This document shows, piece by piece, positions 1-11,683 of a stretch of DNA of 64,000 bases (position 1 is its first letter; each line of letters starts with the position of its first letter). This stretch comes from Diplodia intermedia. Its lineage: Eukaryota > Ascomycota > Dothideomycetes > Botryosphaeriales > Botryosphaeriaceae. The stretch spans positions 186,001 to 250,000 of the forward strand of contig JAKEKT010000022.1 of assembly GCA_021495925.1 (NCBI GenBank), written 5' to 3'. Both the position numbers and the translations under genes were made by a program. Below the pieces are notes generated by a model. It did not search any database and was not told where the DNA came from. It worked only from the letters and a program-made list of their open reading frames with translations.

Positions 1-1782
1 CTCACCAACATCATCCAGTCAGAGGAATACCAGAACGCCTGCCGTCTGGCTGCGCAGCGGTCACAGGATAAGACGCCGGAGACCGAACGGAAACGTGGGG
101 TATTCGACTTCTACAAGCGGCGCAATTCCATGAGCCGGGATACCTTGACCAACCCATCTTCCGAAGCATTGACAGTGGGTACGGATCCTGTCAACGCCTT
201 CAGCCCCCTGATTTCCGTGTATTTCCTTGTGAAAGAAAAGCACGAGAGGGAGCGGAAAGAGGAAAACCCCGGAGGTCTCAGCATGCCTAAAGTCCCAGGA
301 GAGAAGCCATTCAAGATGCCCGAGCTGGCTGCTCCGGAAGCAGCTTACACCAATGCAAGCTCGTACGAGTACGCTGGGGAGAAGCCGACTGGCGGGCGCT
401 CCAGGCCTAGGGCGAGGACGCATGGAGAAGATGAGGTAACTGAAGGGCTGCAAAAGGTCAACCTTCAAGTGCCTTCTCCATCATCCGGCGCCGCCTCCCC
501 CAGTATGCTTTCGCCCCCCCACGAGCCTGCACCAGTCAAAAAGGAAAGCACTGCTGCAGGCATTCTCCGTCGGTTCAGCACAAGAAGACGCCATGACCAT
601 GACCGTGACAAGTCGAACCCGCCTCCGATACCCCCTGCTATCAACGAACCATCGGGCTCCACTGGCAGCTCTATGCTGAGAAGCTTCAGTGTACGCAGAA
701 CGAGGGACAGGAGTGCTGATGCTCCGCAAGCAACCCGAAAGCCTGAAGCTACGCCGGAGCAACCTGAATTGCTGGCCCCGCCAGCCTCAGGCGTAACCCA
801 GACGTCGAAGCTGAAGGGACTCGGAAGGTCAGCAAGCGTCAACTCAGCAGAGTTCCGCAGGCGGATGTTGAACAGGCGCGCCGCTGCATCTGAAGGGAAC
901 CAGGATCCGCCGCCAACGAGTGGATCAGACAAGTCTAGCGTGAGCGGACAGAGAGCCCATGCAGTGCCAGACACAGCCTCCGAAGAAGTTGCACTGGGCG
1001 GCCAGTCTCACCCGACTTCCCGTGCCAAGTCGCTTGGTCATGCACGCAGGGAGAGCATCCAGGCCCGCCGTGCCCGTCGCGAACAGACTAGAGAAGGCAA
1101 TGTGCCCGAGGAAACAGAGCGCGAAGTAGCCGAAGCCGCCCATGATTCTTCCGGAGAGAACCGAAGCCCGGAAACAATCAAGCCAGTATACTTGAAGGGC
1201 TTGTTCAGTGTCTCGACGACGAGCAGCAAGCCGCTCCAGTTTATCAGGGCTGATATCATCCGCGTGCTGAAGCAGCTCGGAGTGCAGTACTGGGAGAGCC
1301 GCAGCGGCTTCAGTTGCAAGCATAGCCCGAGCATCGACGTTGACAACGCAGAGACCAATGCCGCTCCCACGAGCCCCAACCAGGCATCAAACAGCGCGCT
1401 CGGGCACAGGCGGAAGATCAGCTTCGGATTGAGGGGTTCTGAGCAACGCGAGCGCGACGAGTTCCATGAAGCTCATAGGTCCCCGACGACGCCGAAGTCG
1501 GGACGACTGCCACGCAGGCCCGACCACAGTTACACCAGTGCGGAGGATTCAGAGGAGAGCGACGTGGCAGAGAATGAGGGCATGCCCCGCGCACGTGCAG
1601 CTGGCGAGACGACAACTCACGTGCAAAACGACATGGGTGGAAGCATGGCACTGAAATTCGAGATTTCGATTGTCAAGGTGCCGCTGCTGTCGCTTCATGG
1701 CATCCAGTTCAAGAAGGTCGATGGCGGCACGTGGCAGTACAAGAGTCTGGCGCAGAAGATTCTGAACGAGCTGAAGCTCTGA
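1..1782 (+). CDS. KIN1: KIN1/MARK-type Ser/Thr kinase, C-terminal part (5' truncated by window)
   Basis: Open frame from base 1 to the TGA at 1780-1782, with no internal intron needed. The kinase domain lies upstream of the window. What remains is a long basic, Ser/Pro/Arg-rich linker, then a C-terminal kinase-associated KA1 domain. The first half of that domain starts near LKGLFSVST at about base 1190. The second half, after an acidic insert of about 100 residues, begins at FEISIVKVPLLSLHG and ends QKILNELKL. In the KIN1/KIN2/MARK family KA1 binds acidic phospholipids and restrains the kinase, which acts in polarity and exocytosis at the plasma membrane. The linker is low complexity with many Ser-Arg clusters, typical of phosphorylated regions. 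The family call rests on the KA1 block and the overall arrangement; without the kinase domain another KA1 kinase is possible but less likely. Confidence 0.82.
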   Translation, partial: LTNIIQSEEYQNACRLAAQRSQDKTPETERKRGVFDFYKRRNSMSRDTLTNPSSEALTVGTDPVNAFSPLISVYFLVKEKHERERKEENPGGLSMPKVPGEKPFKMPELAAPEAAYTNASSYEYAGEKPTGGRSRPRARTHGEDEVTEGLQKVNLQVPSPSSGAASPSMLSPPHEPAPVKKESTAAGILRRFSTRRRHDHDRDKSNPPPIPPAINEPSGSTGSSMLRSFSVRRTRDRSADAPQATRKPEATPEQPELLAPPASGVTQTSKLKGLGRSASVNSAEFRRRMLNRRAAASEGNQDPPPTSGSDKSSVSGQRAHAVPDTASEEVALGGQSHPTSRAKSLGHARRESIQARRARREQTREGNVPEETEREVAEAAHDSSGENRSPETIKPVYLKGLFSVSTTSSKPLQFIRADIIRVLKQLGVQYWESRSGFSCKHSPSIDVDNAETNAAPTSPNQASNSALGHRRKISFGLRGSEQRERDEFHEAHRSPTTPKSGRLPRRPDHSYTSAEDSEESDVAENEGMPRARAAGETTTHVQNDMGGSMALKFEISIVKVPLLSLHGIQFKKVDGGTWQYKSLAQKILNELKL

Positions 1783-2456
1783 GCAGCACACTCGCGGCTC
1801 TGGGAGGATGGTTCCTTTTTCTGCGGTTGGATCAGACCAAGCAAGGCAATCTCTCTCCGATTTCCCCTTTCCCCTTCTTGAGTCTTCGGCAGTCCTATAT
1901 AAAGTTGGCTGTGCGCAGAGGTTTAATGGCGGGGACGTCTGTACTCTCGTTCCCACGGTTGCGGGTTTTGTTATACTTCTTTTGGTATGGATTAAAACGA
2001 GACTGGTCTGGTTGCAGCGGAGTTTTTTCTTTTCCTTTGTTGAACACGGCGAAAACTGATAACGAGAAGGGTCATTGTGCTGGAGTTCTCTTCGAGTAAA
2101 TGTGCGTCTAGAGCCAAATTAATGCCCCGTCGGTCGTAGAGGTAGACAAACGCGCTCGATGCATGCAGGGGTCCGTGAAGCACGTGCTGCCTTTTCTGCA
2201 GTGGGTGCACGGTGGACGGTCTGGGTCCAGGCTCCGCACAGACCCAGCGTGATGCCTGAGGCGTTGAGGCCACGCGCGCCGATGCCATGGCGGGCGCGAG
2301 GCTTGGCGGCGGCCCGCGGCAACTTCAGGTGCGCATCGTCCGCAGCGGCACTGGGCCTCCATCTCTCACCGACCGACAACGCACAGCGCCTCGCTGCCCA
2401 CACCCCGCCTCGCCTCGACACCCACCCGCCCGCCTTCGCACCCCACTGAGCACAAC
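1783..2456. other. Intergenic: KIN1 3' region and CAF40 promoter
   Basis: No convincing gene. A TATATAAAG string sits at 1896-1904, far from the next start. Pyrimidine-rich stretches (1850-1890, 2030-2045) are followed by a C-rich leader just before the CAF40 start. Open frames here are short and overlap in several frames. Confidence 0.5.
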
Positions 2457-3727
2457 ATGCTGGGCCAACACGTCTTCTCGCACCAGTACCAGCATCCGCC
2501 GGCCGACTGGCCGCAGTCCCACCATCAGACCCATACCCACCATGCTGCGCAGCAGCACGCCCAGGCGCAAGCCGCCGCCGCCGCCGCCGCCGCCGCTCAG
2601 CAGCAGCACTACAATCGCATCGCCGCGAGCACCAACGCCTCGGCCGCCGGCATGGGCGGCATTGCCCAGCAGCAGCACGACCAGACGCTCGCCGTCGACC
2701 AGGGCATGACCGAAGAGAACCGCCGGGTGCTGGAGTGGATCGCCCAGCTCATGAACCCCCAGACGCGCGAGACCGCCTTGCTGGAGCTGAGCAAGAAGCG
2801 CGAGCAGGTCCCTGAGCTCGCAATGATCCTGTGGCACTCGTTTGGTACGTGGCGCGCGGATGCGCAGCTCCCCACCCGCCCGTCGATAAGGCTAACGCCG
2901 GTGCTCAGGCGTCATGACATCCTTACTCCAGGAGATCATCTCCGTCTATCCTTTGCTCAACCCCTCGCAGCTCACGGCTGCCGCGTCCAACCGCGTCTGC
3001 AACGCTCTCGCCCTGCTGCAGTGCGTCGCTTCCCACACCGAGACCCGTGGACTCTTCCTGAGCGGTAAGCAGCCATTGGTACTTTTGCGTCGATGCAATT
3101 GACTGATTCATTTGCAGCGCACATCCCGTTGTTCCTATACCCGTTCTTGAACACCACCTCCAAATCGCGCCCGTTTGAGTACCTCCGTCTCACTTCCTTG
3201 GGCGTCATCGGCGCACTCGTCAAGAACGACTCCTCCGATGTCATCAACTTCCTCCTGACCACCGAGATCATCCCCCTCTGCCTTCGCATAATGGAGACGG
3301 GCTCGGAGCTGAGCAAGACGGTCGCCATCTTCATTGTCCAGAAAATCCTCCTTGACGACCTTGGCCTGGCCTACATCTGCCAGACGTACGAGCGTTTCTA
3401 CGCCGTTGGCACCGTCCTCTCCAACATGGTCAACCAGCTTGTGGAACAGCAGACGGTCCGATTGCTCAAGCATGTCGTGCGCTGCTTCTTGAGGTATGTC
3501 TCCATGACAGGTAGAGAGGATGCCCGCTGACCTGAGCCCAAAGGTTGAGCGACAATGCCCGTGCTCGTGAGGCCCTTCGCCAATGCCTTCCGGAGCCTCT
3601 ACGTGATGCCACTTTCTCCTCGGTCCTCCGTGACGACGCCGCAACGAAGCGATGCCTTGCGCAACTACTCATCAACCTCTCGGACAATGTGGTGGACGCG
3701 TCGAACAACCAGGGCCTACTCCACTAG
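2457..3727 (+). CDS. CAF40: CCR4-NOT complex subunit CAF40 (Rcd1/CNOT9)
   Basis: Four exons: 2457-2844, 2909-3064, 3118-3493, 3544-3727, all phases matching, giving 367 aa. CAF40 is the armadillo-repeat subunit of the CCR4-NOT deadenylase and a docking site for RNA-binding proteins in mRNA decay. The first about 85 residues are low complexity (His, Gln and a run of Ala). From VLEWIAQLMNPQTRE onward the protein follows the very conserved Rcd1 core, including NRVCNALALLQCVASH, RLTSLGVIGALVK and VAIFIVQKILLDD, and ends in LINLSDNVVDASNNQ. Length and end match fungal members. The start at 2457 is the first ATG (acaacATGctgg). The core is hard to mistake for another family. Confidence 0.95.
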
Positions 3728-5547
3728 GTTTAATCACTCTCACCTGCGACTCATGATCCTTCTTGACTTGTTGTCGCGGGCAAGGTTGATTATTCACGAG
3801 TCCATTAGGAGAGTTACATAATTCTTCACGGAGCATGAGGCCTACTGGACGACTGTATAGCGACGATGGACGACCTACACGACGGGAACTGAAAATTTAG
3901 AGTCAAAAACATGAAACCGGTTGGGGGAGTTAATTGCTGACTTAATCCTGGGGAGGCGTGTTATACAAAAACGGAAGTAGGAGCCTCCTGCATATACACC
4001 GGCGTTGTTGTGGACAGAAAAAGCGTCTGGAGTTTCTGCGAAGTCAGTCGGAGGACTCGGCGGATGAAACCTCGATTGAACGTGGCGGAAGGACGAGCCA
4101 TGCCGCTCTGTCCTAAGTACTCGACAATTTTTCCTTTGGCGTCTTCCCTATTTTCCAACTTCCCGGCCCTTCGAATTGACTCCAGGCAGGGTGCGCGGTA
4201 GTTTGGCGGGCTTCGGATTTCAGGACACGGCTTTGCTCATCAGAGCCACAAAAAGCGTGACGGGACAAAGGGATCGGGGTTATTTTGGTGGCTGGCAAGC
4301 GCGTGCACTGCGGTCTGCGCGCTACGTGTGTGCGTGTGTATCATCATCGACTTCTTCATCTCACTCATAGCGAGTTTCTTGCATCTGCGATGGAGTTATT
4401 TTGGACGTGGCAAACGGGAAGCGGCAGGGAAAGGGCAATGGGCGTTATATCATGGCAGCATGGAATCCAGTTTTCGATATTTTCATCCCCTTTGGCTTCT
4501 CAATTCCTCATCTATTCAATAGCCCCACGGCCGTCTTTCCTTTTCCCCCCTTCCCACCCAAACGAGATGACCATCCTTCATCTTGTCGTCGGTTGGGCAG
4601 GGCAGTCAGTTCGGCTCTTCGTCTTCTCTCCTTTCAGGCTGGAACTATACCCTGGGTTGGTCGCTGTTCATTTTTCTTTTCTCTTACATTTCTACTGTAT
4701 ACATTCTTGAGACAACAGAATTCTAGCCCCCTTGGCCCTTCCCACCCTCTGTCTGTTGGAGTTGTATTCTTATGGTAATTCTGATGTCCACGGTTGGCAT
4801 CATCCCTCTGCTGGTGTTAGGTTCCATGGCGGCGTGGCCATGTAGCCTAGCAGGTTGCAGCCTACTTATCATGCGTATGGTTTGATTCGATTCCTGTTGG
4901 TCCCTAGCATAGGTAGCTACTAGGAGCCACAACAAGACTGACTTGCAAAGAAAAGGTAGTATCGCCCTAAGCGCAAATACCGCGCAAGTACCGCACACGC
5001 CACAACTGCCTGGTCTCCGCTCTGCTGTTTTGCAGGGTCTGGAGTCTGTGCGTCCTATATGATTCGTAATACACTGCCGGCAGCCTCACTGATCCTTTGC
5101 GCCGGTAGAGAATGACCCCTCACTGCCAGGGTTCGGGTACGATGAGCGAACATGGGCATGGCGGGGCGGGGCAGGGAGTGGAGTAAGCGCCCAAACCACA
5201 ACCCCACCATATGCCTCATCAGGAACGCTTACTCCCCGCGAGGGTGCTGATGATTGGTCCCTTACTGCCAATATATGACCAAGCCCTAACTGCACGGGGG
5301 TACAAGCAATGGAGAAGTACCGAATGCTACAATGGCCCCAGTCGCTACCTTGCAAACCTTATGTCGAACAGGAGGAAACGCAAGCCCATCTGTTTAGTCA
5401 GTTGGGATCTAGCAAATCCGTACTCGCTGAGACATGGCCTGACACCCCACATCGAGTACGGCATATAACAATGGTAGAAACCCAGCCGTCTCGTTGTTCA
5501 CTTCATCCCTCCAACTCCCTCCAGCCAATCTCAAACCCCGGCAAACC
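3728..5547. other. Intergenic, 1.8 kb
   Basis: No gene found on either strand. Open frames are short and show no family motif or workable splicing. Pyrimidine-rich tracts occur around 4520-4700. A TATA-like ATATAA at about 5463 lies about 80 bases ahead of the next start and may serve the VAO gene. Confidence 0.45.
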
Positions 5548-7500
5548 ATGGGATCGATTCCCACACCGCAGCCGCTCGTGCTCCCTCCCGGCATCGACGC
5601 GGCGCGCTTCGACGCCTACATCCAACGCGCGATCGCCATCGCCGGCGCCGAGAACGTGACCGTCATCTCCTCCTCTTCTTCTTCCTCGTCCTCCTCCTCC
5701 AACGGAAACGATGCCGCTGCTGCGTCATTGTCCAAGTCGTCCTACCTCGACCCGTCCAAGGCGCACGACATGTTCCACGTCTTCGACAAGGACTACTTCG
5801 TCGCGTCGGCCGTCGTGGCGCCGCGCGGGGTGCCCGAGGTGCAGGCCGTCGTGCGGCTGTGCAACGAGTTCGCGATCCCCGTGTGGCCGTTCAGCGTGGG
5901 CAGGAACGTCGGGTACGGCGGCGCGGCGCCGAGGGTCCCCGGGAGCGTGGGGCTGGACGTGGGGCGGAACATGGACAGGGTGTTGGAGGTGGACGAGAAG
6001 AATGCGTGTTGTCTCGTCGAGCCCGGGGTGACGTACGCCGGGCTGTACGAGCACTTGGTGGAGAAGGGGTTGGACGATAAGCTGTGGGTCGATGTGCCGG
6101 ATCTCGGGGGTGGGTCGGTGCTGGGGAACTGCGTTGAGAGGGGGGTTGGGTATACGCCGTATGGGGATCACTTCATGGTAAGTTGCTGGAAACATCGAGC
6201 AAGGGGACCGCAAGTGCAACCGACTGACCCTGTGGCCGCCTCTCCATCTAGATGCACTGCGGAATGGAAGTCGTCCTTCCCAACGGAGAGCTCATCCGCA
6301 CCGGCATGGGAGCCATGCCCAACCCAGGCTCCGCCGCCGACGGGAAGACACCCGACTCCCAGCCCGGCAACCGCTGCTGGCAGCTCTTCAACTACGGCTT
6401 CGGGCCCTACCACGACGGCATCTTCTCGCAGAGCAACTACGGCATCGTGGTCAAGATGGGCATGTGGCTGATGCCCAACCCGGGCGGCTACCAGCCCTAC
6501 CTCATCACCTTCGAGCACGACGCCGACCTGCCGCAGATCGTCGAGACGATCCGCGAGCTGCGCCTCGCCAAGTCGGTCCTGCAGAACGTGCCCAGCATCC
6601 GCCACGTCCTGCTCGACGCCGCCGTGCTCGGCACCAAGGAGTCGTACTTCCCCGACGCGAAGGGCCGGCCGCTGACGGAAGAGGAGCTCGTCGCGATCCA
6701 GCGGCGGCTCGGCCTCGGCCGCTGGAACTTCTACGGCGCGCTGTACGGGCCGGCCGTGGTGCGGGACGCGCTGTGGCACGTCGTGCAGGCGAGCTTCGGC
6801 CGGATCGCAGGCGCGAGCTTCTTCTTCCAGCAGGAGGAGGACGTCGACGGCGGCGGCAAACCGTCGCCGGGCGTGCTGGACATCCGCGCCAAGACGCTGC
6901 GCGGCGTGCCGTCGACGGACGAGCTGGCCTGGGTCGACTGGCTGCCCAACGGCGCCCACCTCTTCTTCTCGCCCATCGCCGAGATCGCGGGCGAGGCGGC
7001 CGCGCTGCAGTACGACGTCACCCGCCGCCGCGTGCTCGACGCCGGCTTCGACTTCTTCGGCACCTTCACCGTCGGCATGCGCGAGATGCACCACATCGTG
7101 TGCCTGGTCTTCGACCGCGAGGACCCCGGCCAGAGGCGGCGCGCGTTGCGCTTGATTCGCACGCTGATTGACGACTGCGCGGCGCATGGGTGGGGCGAGT
7201 ATCGCACGCATCTGGCGCTGATGGATCAGATTGCGGACACGTATAGCTGGAACGACCATGCGTTGCTGCGGCTGAGCGAGAGGTTGAAGGATGCCGTTGA
7301 TCCGAATGGCATATTGGCGCCCGGGAAGGTGAGTTGCGGATTGTCCCTTTTTCGCTCTTGGTTGTGCTTCTGCCGCTGCTCAGAGCTGGTTTTGGATTGA
7401 CTGACTGACGAACCTTGCGTAGAATGGTGTCTGGCCGAGCAACTACAATAAAGCTGAGTGGAAGCTGACGGCCGATTCGTCGGTGAAGAGAGGGCTGTGA
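5548..7500 (+). CDS. vaoA: Vanillyl-alcohol oxidase family flavoprotein
   Basis: Three exons, 5548-6177, 6252-7328 and 7423-7500, giving 594 aa. VAO oxidises 4-hydroxybenzyl alcohols and related phenols to aldehydes with O2, using covalently bound FAD; the characterised fungal enzyme is peroxisomal. Conserved blocks are GRNVGYGGAAPR (Tyr123), DVPDLGGGSVLGN (Asp185), PNGAHLFFSP (His446), GMREMHHIV (490-491) and WGEYRTHL (Tyr527, Arg528). From my recollection of Penicillium VAO these equal Tyr108, Asp170, the flavin-linking His422, His466, Tyr503 and Arg504, so an active VAO is expected. The Met at 5548 (accATGg) fits the family; an in-frame ATG at 5494 would add 18 residues. A Ser run at about residues 40-50 is an insertion. 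The C-terminus shows no clear PTS1. Another 4-alkylphenol substrate cannot be excluded. Confidence 0.93.
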
Positions 7501-7868
7501 CATTCTCGCAACGTAGACCTTGTAGAGAAGGAAGCCGGCCGTCAAACAGCCAAGTGAGCAGAGATGATGTCTTCCTTGCATCAACGAAATGACGACAAAA
7601 GATTAGCCTCTTTAATGTTCAAGATTTCGAAGAGTTACCACTTGCAACACCTTTCAGGGGCCCCGGATTCGTAAGATCTCATCTATTAAATGAGTGCTAT
7701 TGCTTTGGGGAATGGCGCTACCGGAGCGGCAAAGAGTGGAACGCTCAGTGGATAATCCACCAAGCAAGGCTACGATCCACCGTACCGGAGAGCGTCAAAA
7801 AGTGCCCCCTTTCTTCAAGGATGCAGAACAGCGCATGCGATCCTCAGCCCACATAAGCCATCGCCTCC
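7501..7868. other. Convergent 3' regions of VAO and TMEM16 genes
   Basis: 368 bases between two convergent stop codons. Nothing beyond untranslated sequence recognised. Confidence 0.5.
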
Positions 7869-10219
7869 TCAGTCCTCCTTAGTCACAGCCGCCTCAGTCT
7901 TTCGCAGCGCCTTGATCAGCCCCACGCCCACCTCGGCGCTGACGCCGTCCTCGAGCTGCCGGGTCCAGAAGCGATCGTAGCCCATCAGAAGCAGCGACTT
8001 GCGGCGCTCCTTCTCCTCGACCGCCAGGCCGGCGGCGTTGGACCGTTGCGACTCGAGCTCGGCGAGGATGCGCTTGCGGCGGGCGTAGCGCTGCGCGCGC
8101 TCTTTGCGGATCTGGTCGCTGCCGAAGCGCTGCAGCGCGTACGCAACGACGTAGCGCAGGACGAGGTAGATGTGCTCGGTGATGAAGATGGTGATGGGAA
8201 GCGCGTACCAGGCGCCGCGGCCGGGGAGCTTGGCGCTCAGGGCGGGGGCGTTGCTGCCGAAGAGGTGGACGATGGCGGCGGTGGAGATGGAGCCGAGCCA
8301 GGTGAGGAAGCCGAGCGAGTCGATCCAGGGGCCGATGCCGTCGGTGCGGACGGGCGCGGGCCGCTGGTGCTCAATGCAGATCTTGAGGAAGTCGGAACGC
8401 AGCTCGACCCAGTTGTTGACGAGGAAGCCGATGCTGACGAGCGGCCACACGGGCGAGAAGAGCGCCAGGTACCCGAACTGGATCACCATCTCCGTCAGGT
8501 CGTCCTGCACGTTGTAAGGCTCTAGAGACGCTTCGTTACGCGCCCGCTTGAGGAAATCGGCCTCGTCCGCATCGTCTTGCACCACCGTATTAATCGTCGC
8601 CTTGTGCGAGTGCTCCGCCCGGTACTCCTTCCACCACCGAGACGCTGTGTGCTTGAGATACGGCAGCACGAGCTCCTCGCCGAAATTCGAGATCTGCCCT
8701 GTGATTGACAGTGTGATGACCTCGTTTCGCAGCCGGTTTGGGTCGCTGTGGAAGTTGCTGCCGAGGGAGAATGGGGCTGCGTCGCCCAAAAAGCGTTGGA
8801 GGAGAAGCTCAAGCTTGGGCACGACTGCGTCGCCAAACGGAACGTAGACAAAGGCGGTGAGGAATATTGGGAGATATTCGGTGATGAAGTTGAGCACAAA
8901 GATCTTTTGAGTGATTGACATTTCGTGCCGATCCTGGGTACGGTGGTTTTCGTATTCCGTGAGAGTGGTTGCGATTCCTTCAAGGAAAGTATTGATGAAT
9001 GGCAGAACGGCAGCAAGAAGGATAGTGGGTAAGTATTCCTGCAAGAGAATCAGCACTTGCTCAAGTATGCTTCTACAGGGTCGGTCTTACCAGCAAGTCC
9101 TTGAAGGGGCCTTCGTAGACCTCCGAGATGAGAACTTCCACGGCAAAGACCATGACAACGAAGGCTCCGAGTACAAGGAACGAGACGAAGATAAAAGGAA
9201 TCTGCAGTGTTTGCCGAGCGATTTGCTTCCACTTGGGAAAGTAGTGCTTCACCTCGCCAGTGACGGGATCCGTGATAACCTTCTCAGGAAGGAAGGTTGG
9301 ACGGTTGACTTTCAATGCTCCCACACCTCTCACATCCCAGCGAAGGCTCAGGTCAATTTCTTGCAGCTTCCAGTATTCCAGGAAGACGGTGCACCACAGG
9401 CTCGTGGTCAAGGCATAGAAAAGTGAATACTGCGGCAAGAACATCCATGCGAGGAGTCCGGTGGTCGCGGGAAAGAACAGAAAAACCAGGTAAGTTTGCA
9501 AGAAGGCGAAGTAGAAAGCAACCTGAGCAATCAGGCATTAGCCACGGCCCGGAATGAAGCGGGGTCTGAGCGGATTACGTACTTTCGATCCAAAGAGGTC
9601 TCTGATCTTGTCAAGATCTTCAACTCTCAGGAAGATTTTCTTGCTTAGGTGAAACAGTAGATCGTGGTTCTTTCGTTCATTGTGCAGAGGAAAGATGGAT
9701 TCCACGTTCTCCCATTTCCCCGACTGAGGGGTGATGCCGGCGCCACCAAGCTCTTTTTTCCATGAGACCAGATGGAACATTGAGAGGATATCCTCCGCTT
9801 CGAAGTCACCATCCATTACTGTATCTTTGCCTCCACCAGGATGCTCGCGAGTGATTCCGTACAGCCAGTCCTTCACCCTAGAAACAGTCAGTGGCCCCCG
9901 AGATCGACGGGATAGCCTTCAATTGTACAAGAATGGAAGACGAGCGGCTTACCTGGATTTATACACCTCTCTCCCAAGCAGCTCCCGCGGAGCCTTTACG
10001 AACACCAGCAGAGACCGATCATAGCCAGCTCGGACTTCAGTGTGCAGTCCCACGGACTCCAGGTCTGCAAGTAAGGCGCAGAACTCCTCGACAGCAGTGG
10101 AATGGTCTGTGAATTTAGCATGTGCTGATCTGCTCCGGATTGGCCAACATACCAACATGGGCAAAGTTGTAGTGTATCACGTAGACATTATGACTGCTGA
10201 TGGTTAATGCATAGGACAT
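7869..10219 (-). CDS. TMEM16/anoctamin family Ca2+-activated lipid scramblase
   Basis: Five exons read leftwards: 10219-10153, 10106-9953, 9877-9583, 9522-9091, 9038-7869; phases close to give 705 aa. It follows the fungal nhTMEM16/afTMEM16 scramblases throughout: a cytosolic N-terminal domain (NVYVIHYNF, TEVRAGYDRSLLVFVK), then about ten membrane segments. The five Ca2+ ligands known in nhTMEM16 (E452, D503, E506, E535, D539) align with E438, D496, E499, E528 and D532, in NFGEE, VQDDLTEM and NNWVELRSD. All acidic residues are kept, so Ca2+-gated scrambling of phospholipids is expected. The yeast homologue Ist2 tethers ER to plasma membrane, but this protein lacks its long basic tail. The N-terminal Met is the first in frame and leaves a short leader (MSYALTISSH) before the conserved start. 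Confidence 0.92.
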
Positions 10220-10963
10220 GTAGCTTGAGTGAGGTGACCCACTATGTGACGCCCCGCAGCGGAGGGGTCAGGGCTTCTTTCAAGCCCGTGGCAGGGACCA
10301 TGATTGTGGAAGGAAAAGGAAACAAAAATGAGTGGACGGCAAGAGCCGATAAGAGGGAAATCAAAGAGCGGACAGGTTTGAACAACGCAGAGGTTGCAAT
10401 GACGCTGGTAAGATACCATCTAGTACTCATACCTATACCCGGGAGTCTCGGGCCGAGCGGCAGGCGCACAGACTACCCATGCTACCTCTAGCGTTCAGTA
10501 AGCTAGGGAGATGCACACAATGCTGCTACGAACATGATTGGGATTGGCTATTGCCGAAGATAGATTGCCAAGAGATGGATCGGCTTCTTTATTGCGGAGA
10601 GGCATCTTGCTGGACGCGACCCTGGGCGAGGAAAGGGACACTGGTGCCCGGGCCCTGCGAGTGTCACCGGAAGATCATCGAGCTAAAGCGCCCCTTCTGA
10701 ACAACATGGTCATCCTTCCTTGTGTACCCAGTTTTAGATGCATGCTGACGCGGCTCCGTCTGCCATGGCCATGCCGACCGTACCGAAGTGGAGTATGGCT
10801 TGTCGTGTTCGTGATCAACATGCAGCCACTCCAAAACTGATGGATCTGACCGTGTGTTGCTGGCTTGGGGGAATCCAAGTCTTTTCGTAAAAAGACAGTC
10901 TGTATCAAGAGGAGGCCGAGCCAAGGTTTCTGGGCCCCTGGATGATGGCAACACCTGGCTTAG
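10220..10963. other. Intergenic: TMEM16 promoter and 3' region of small mitochondrial gene
   Basis: 744 bases without a supportable gene. Short overlapping open frames of under 100 codons show no motif. Confidence 0.45.
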
Positions 10964-11363
10964 CTAGATGTACCTGAACATGTTGTTCTTGACACTGCGC
11001 TTCATGGAAACCGGTTCACCGTTCTCATACTCAACGCCGGCCTCCCCGCCCTCACCAGAAATACCAGCCATTTTCGCTTTTAGTTCGTCGTCGAGCTGAG
11101 CCTGCGTCTTTGGCCTTGGCTTTGGTTCCGACTTGCCATCTTCCTGTGCCTTTCACGCGATCAGAATCTGCCAAGAAATAGTTCTTGAGCTTAGGCGCCA
11201 TGAATCAACGACATACGTTCACGTTTTGGTCTTTGCCCCTCGCATCGGGCTTTGGTGAGTTCGATGACGAGGAAGCTTGCCGAATGGGAGGACGAATTGT
11301 TAGGAAAGGTGTTCTGGCAGACAGTCGTGCTACTGACGATGCGCAAATCCGTGGTGCAGTCAT
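10964..11363 (-). CDS. Small mitochondrial-type protein, two exons, function unknown
   Basis: Exon 1 is 11363-11217 (49 codons) and exon 2 is 11143-10964 (59 residues plus TAG). A 73-bp GTATGT...CACAG intron in phase 0 separates them, giving 108 aa. The N-terminus (MTAPRICASSVARLSARTPF, then LTIRPPIRQASSSS) has four Arg and no acidic residue for 38 positions, a strong mitochondrial presequence. The mature part is charged and ends with a compact block: AQLDDELKAKMAGISGEGGE, then a Glu/Gly stretch and MKRSVKNNMFRYI. I have the impression of a conserved fungal C-terminus but cannot name the family. No single open frame reveals this gene; it appears only on splicing. It is divergent from CEF1, 320 bp away. 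Confidence 0.72.
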
Positions 11364-11683
11364 GGTGGATGCTGGTGGTAGAGATGTGAGTGAAAGCGGT
11401 TCGACATCTGACGGCGCTGGCGCTGGGATTGGATGATGCGCAGAGTGACATCACCCTGAGCAAAAGAGAAAGTGCGCGGGGCGTGGAGCCAGAGCTGCGG
11501 CCTCAGGCCTGAGCGGTGCCGCGCACAGACCCATTCGGGTCACGTGATGCGAGCCGTCGCCGCAAGTCGCGGTCCGGTGCCCTCTCAAAGTTCTAAGCAA
11601 GCTGTCGCGGTGCTTGACCCGACTACCTATCAACAACACCTCCACCCACCCACAGCTGCCAACGCGCGCCCCAACGCGCCACC
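11364..11683. promoter_or_regulatory. Shared intergenic promoter of the small mitochondrial gene and CEF1
   Basis: 320 bases between two divergent start codons. No obvious TATA element. Longer frames here are not convincing. Confidence 0.45.
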
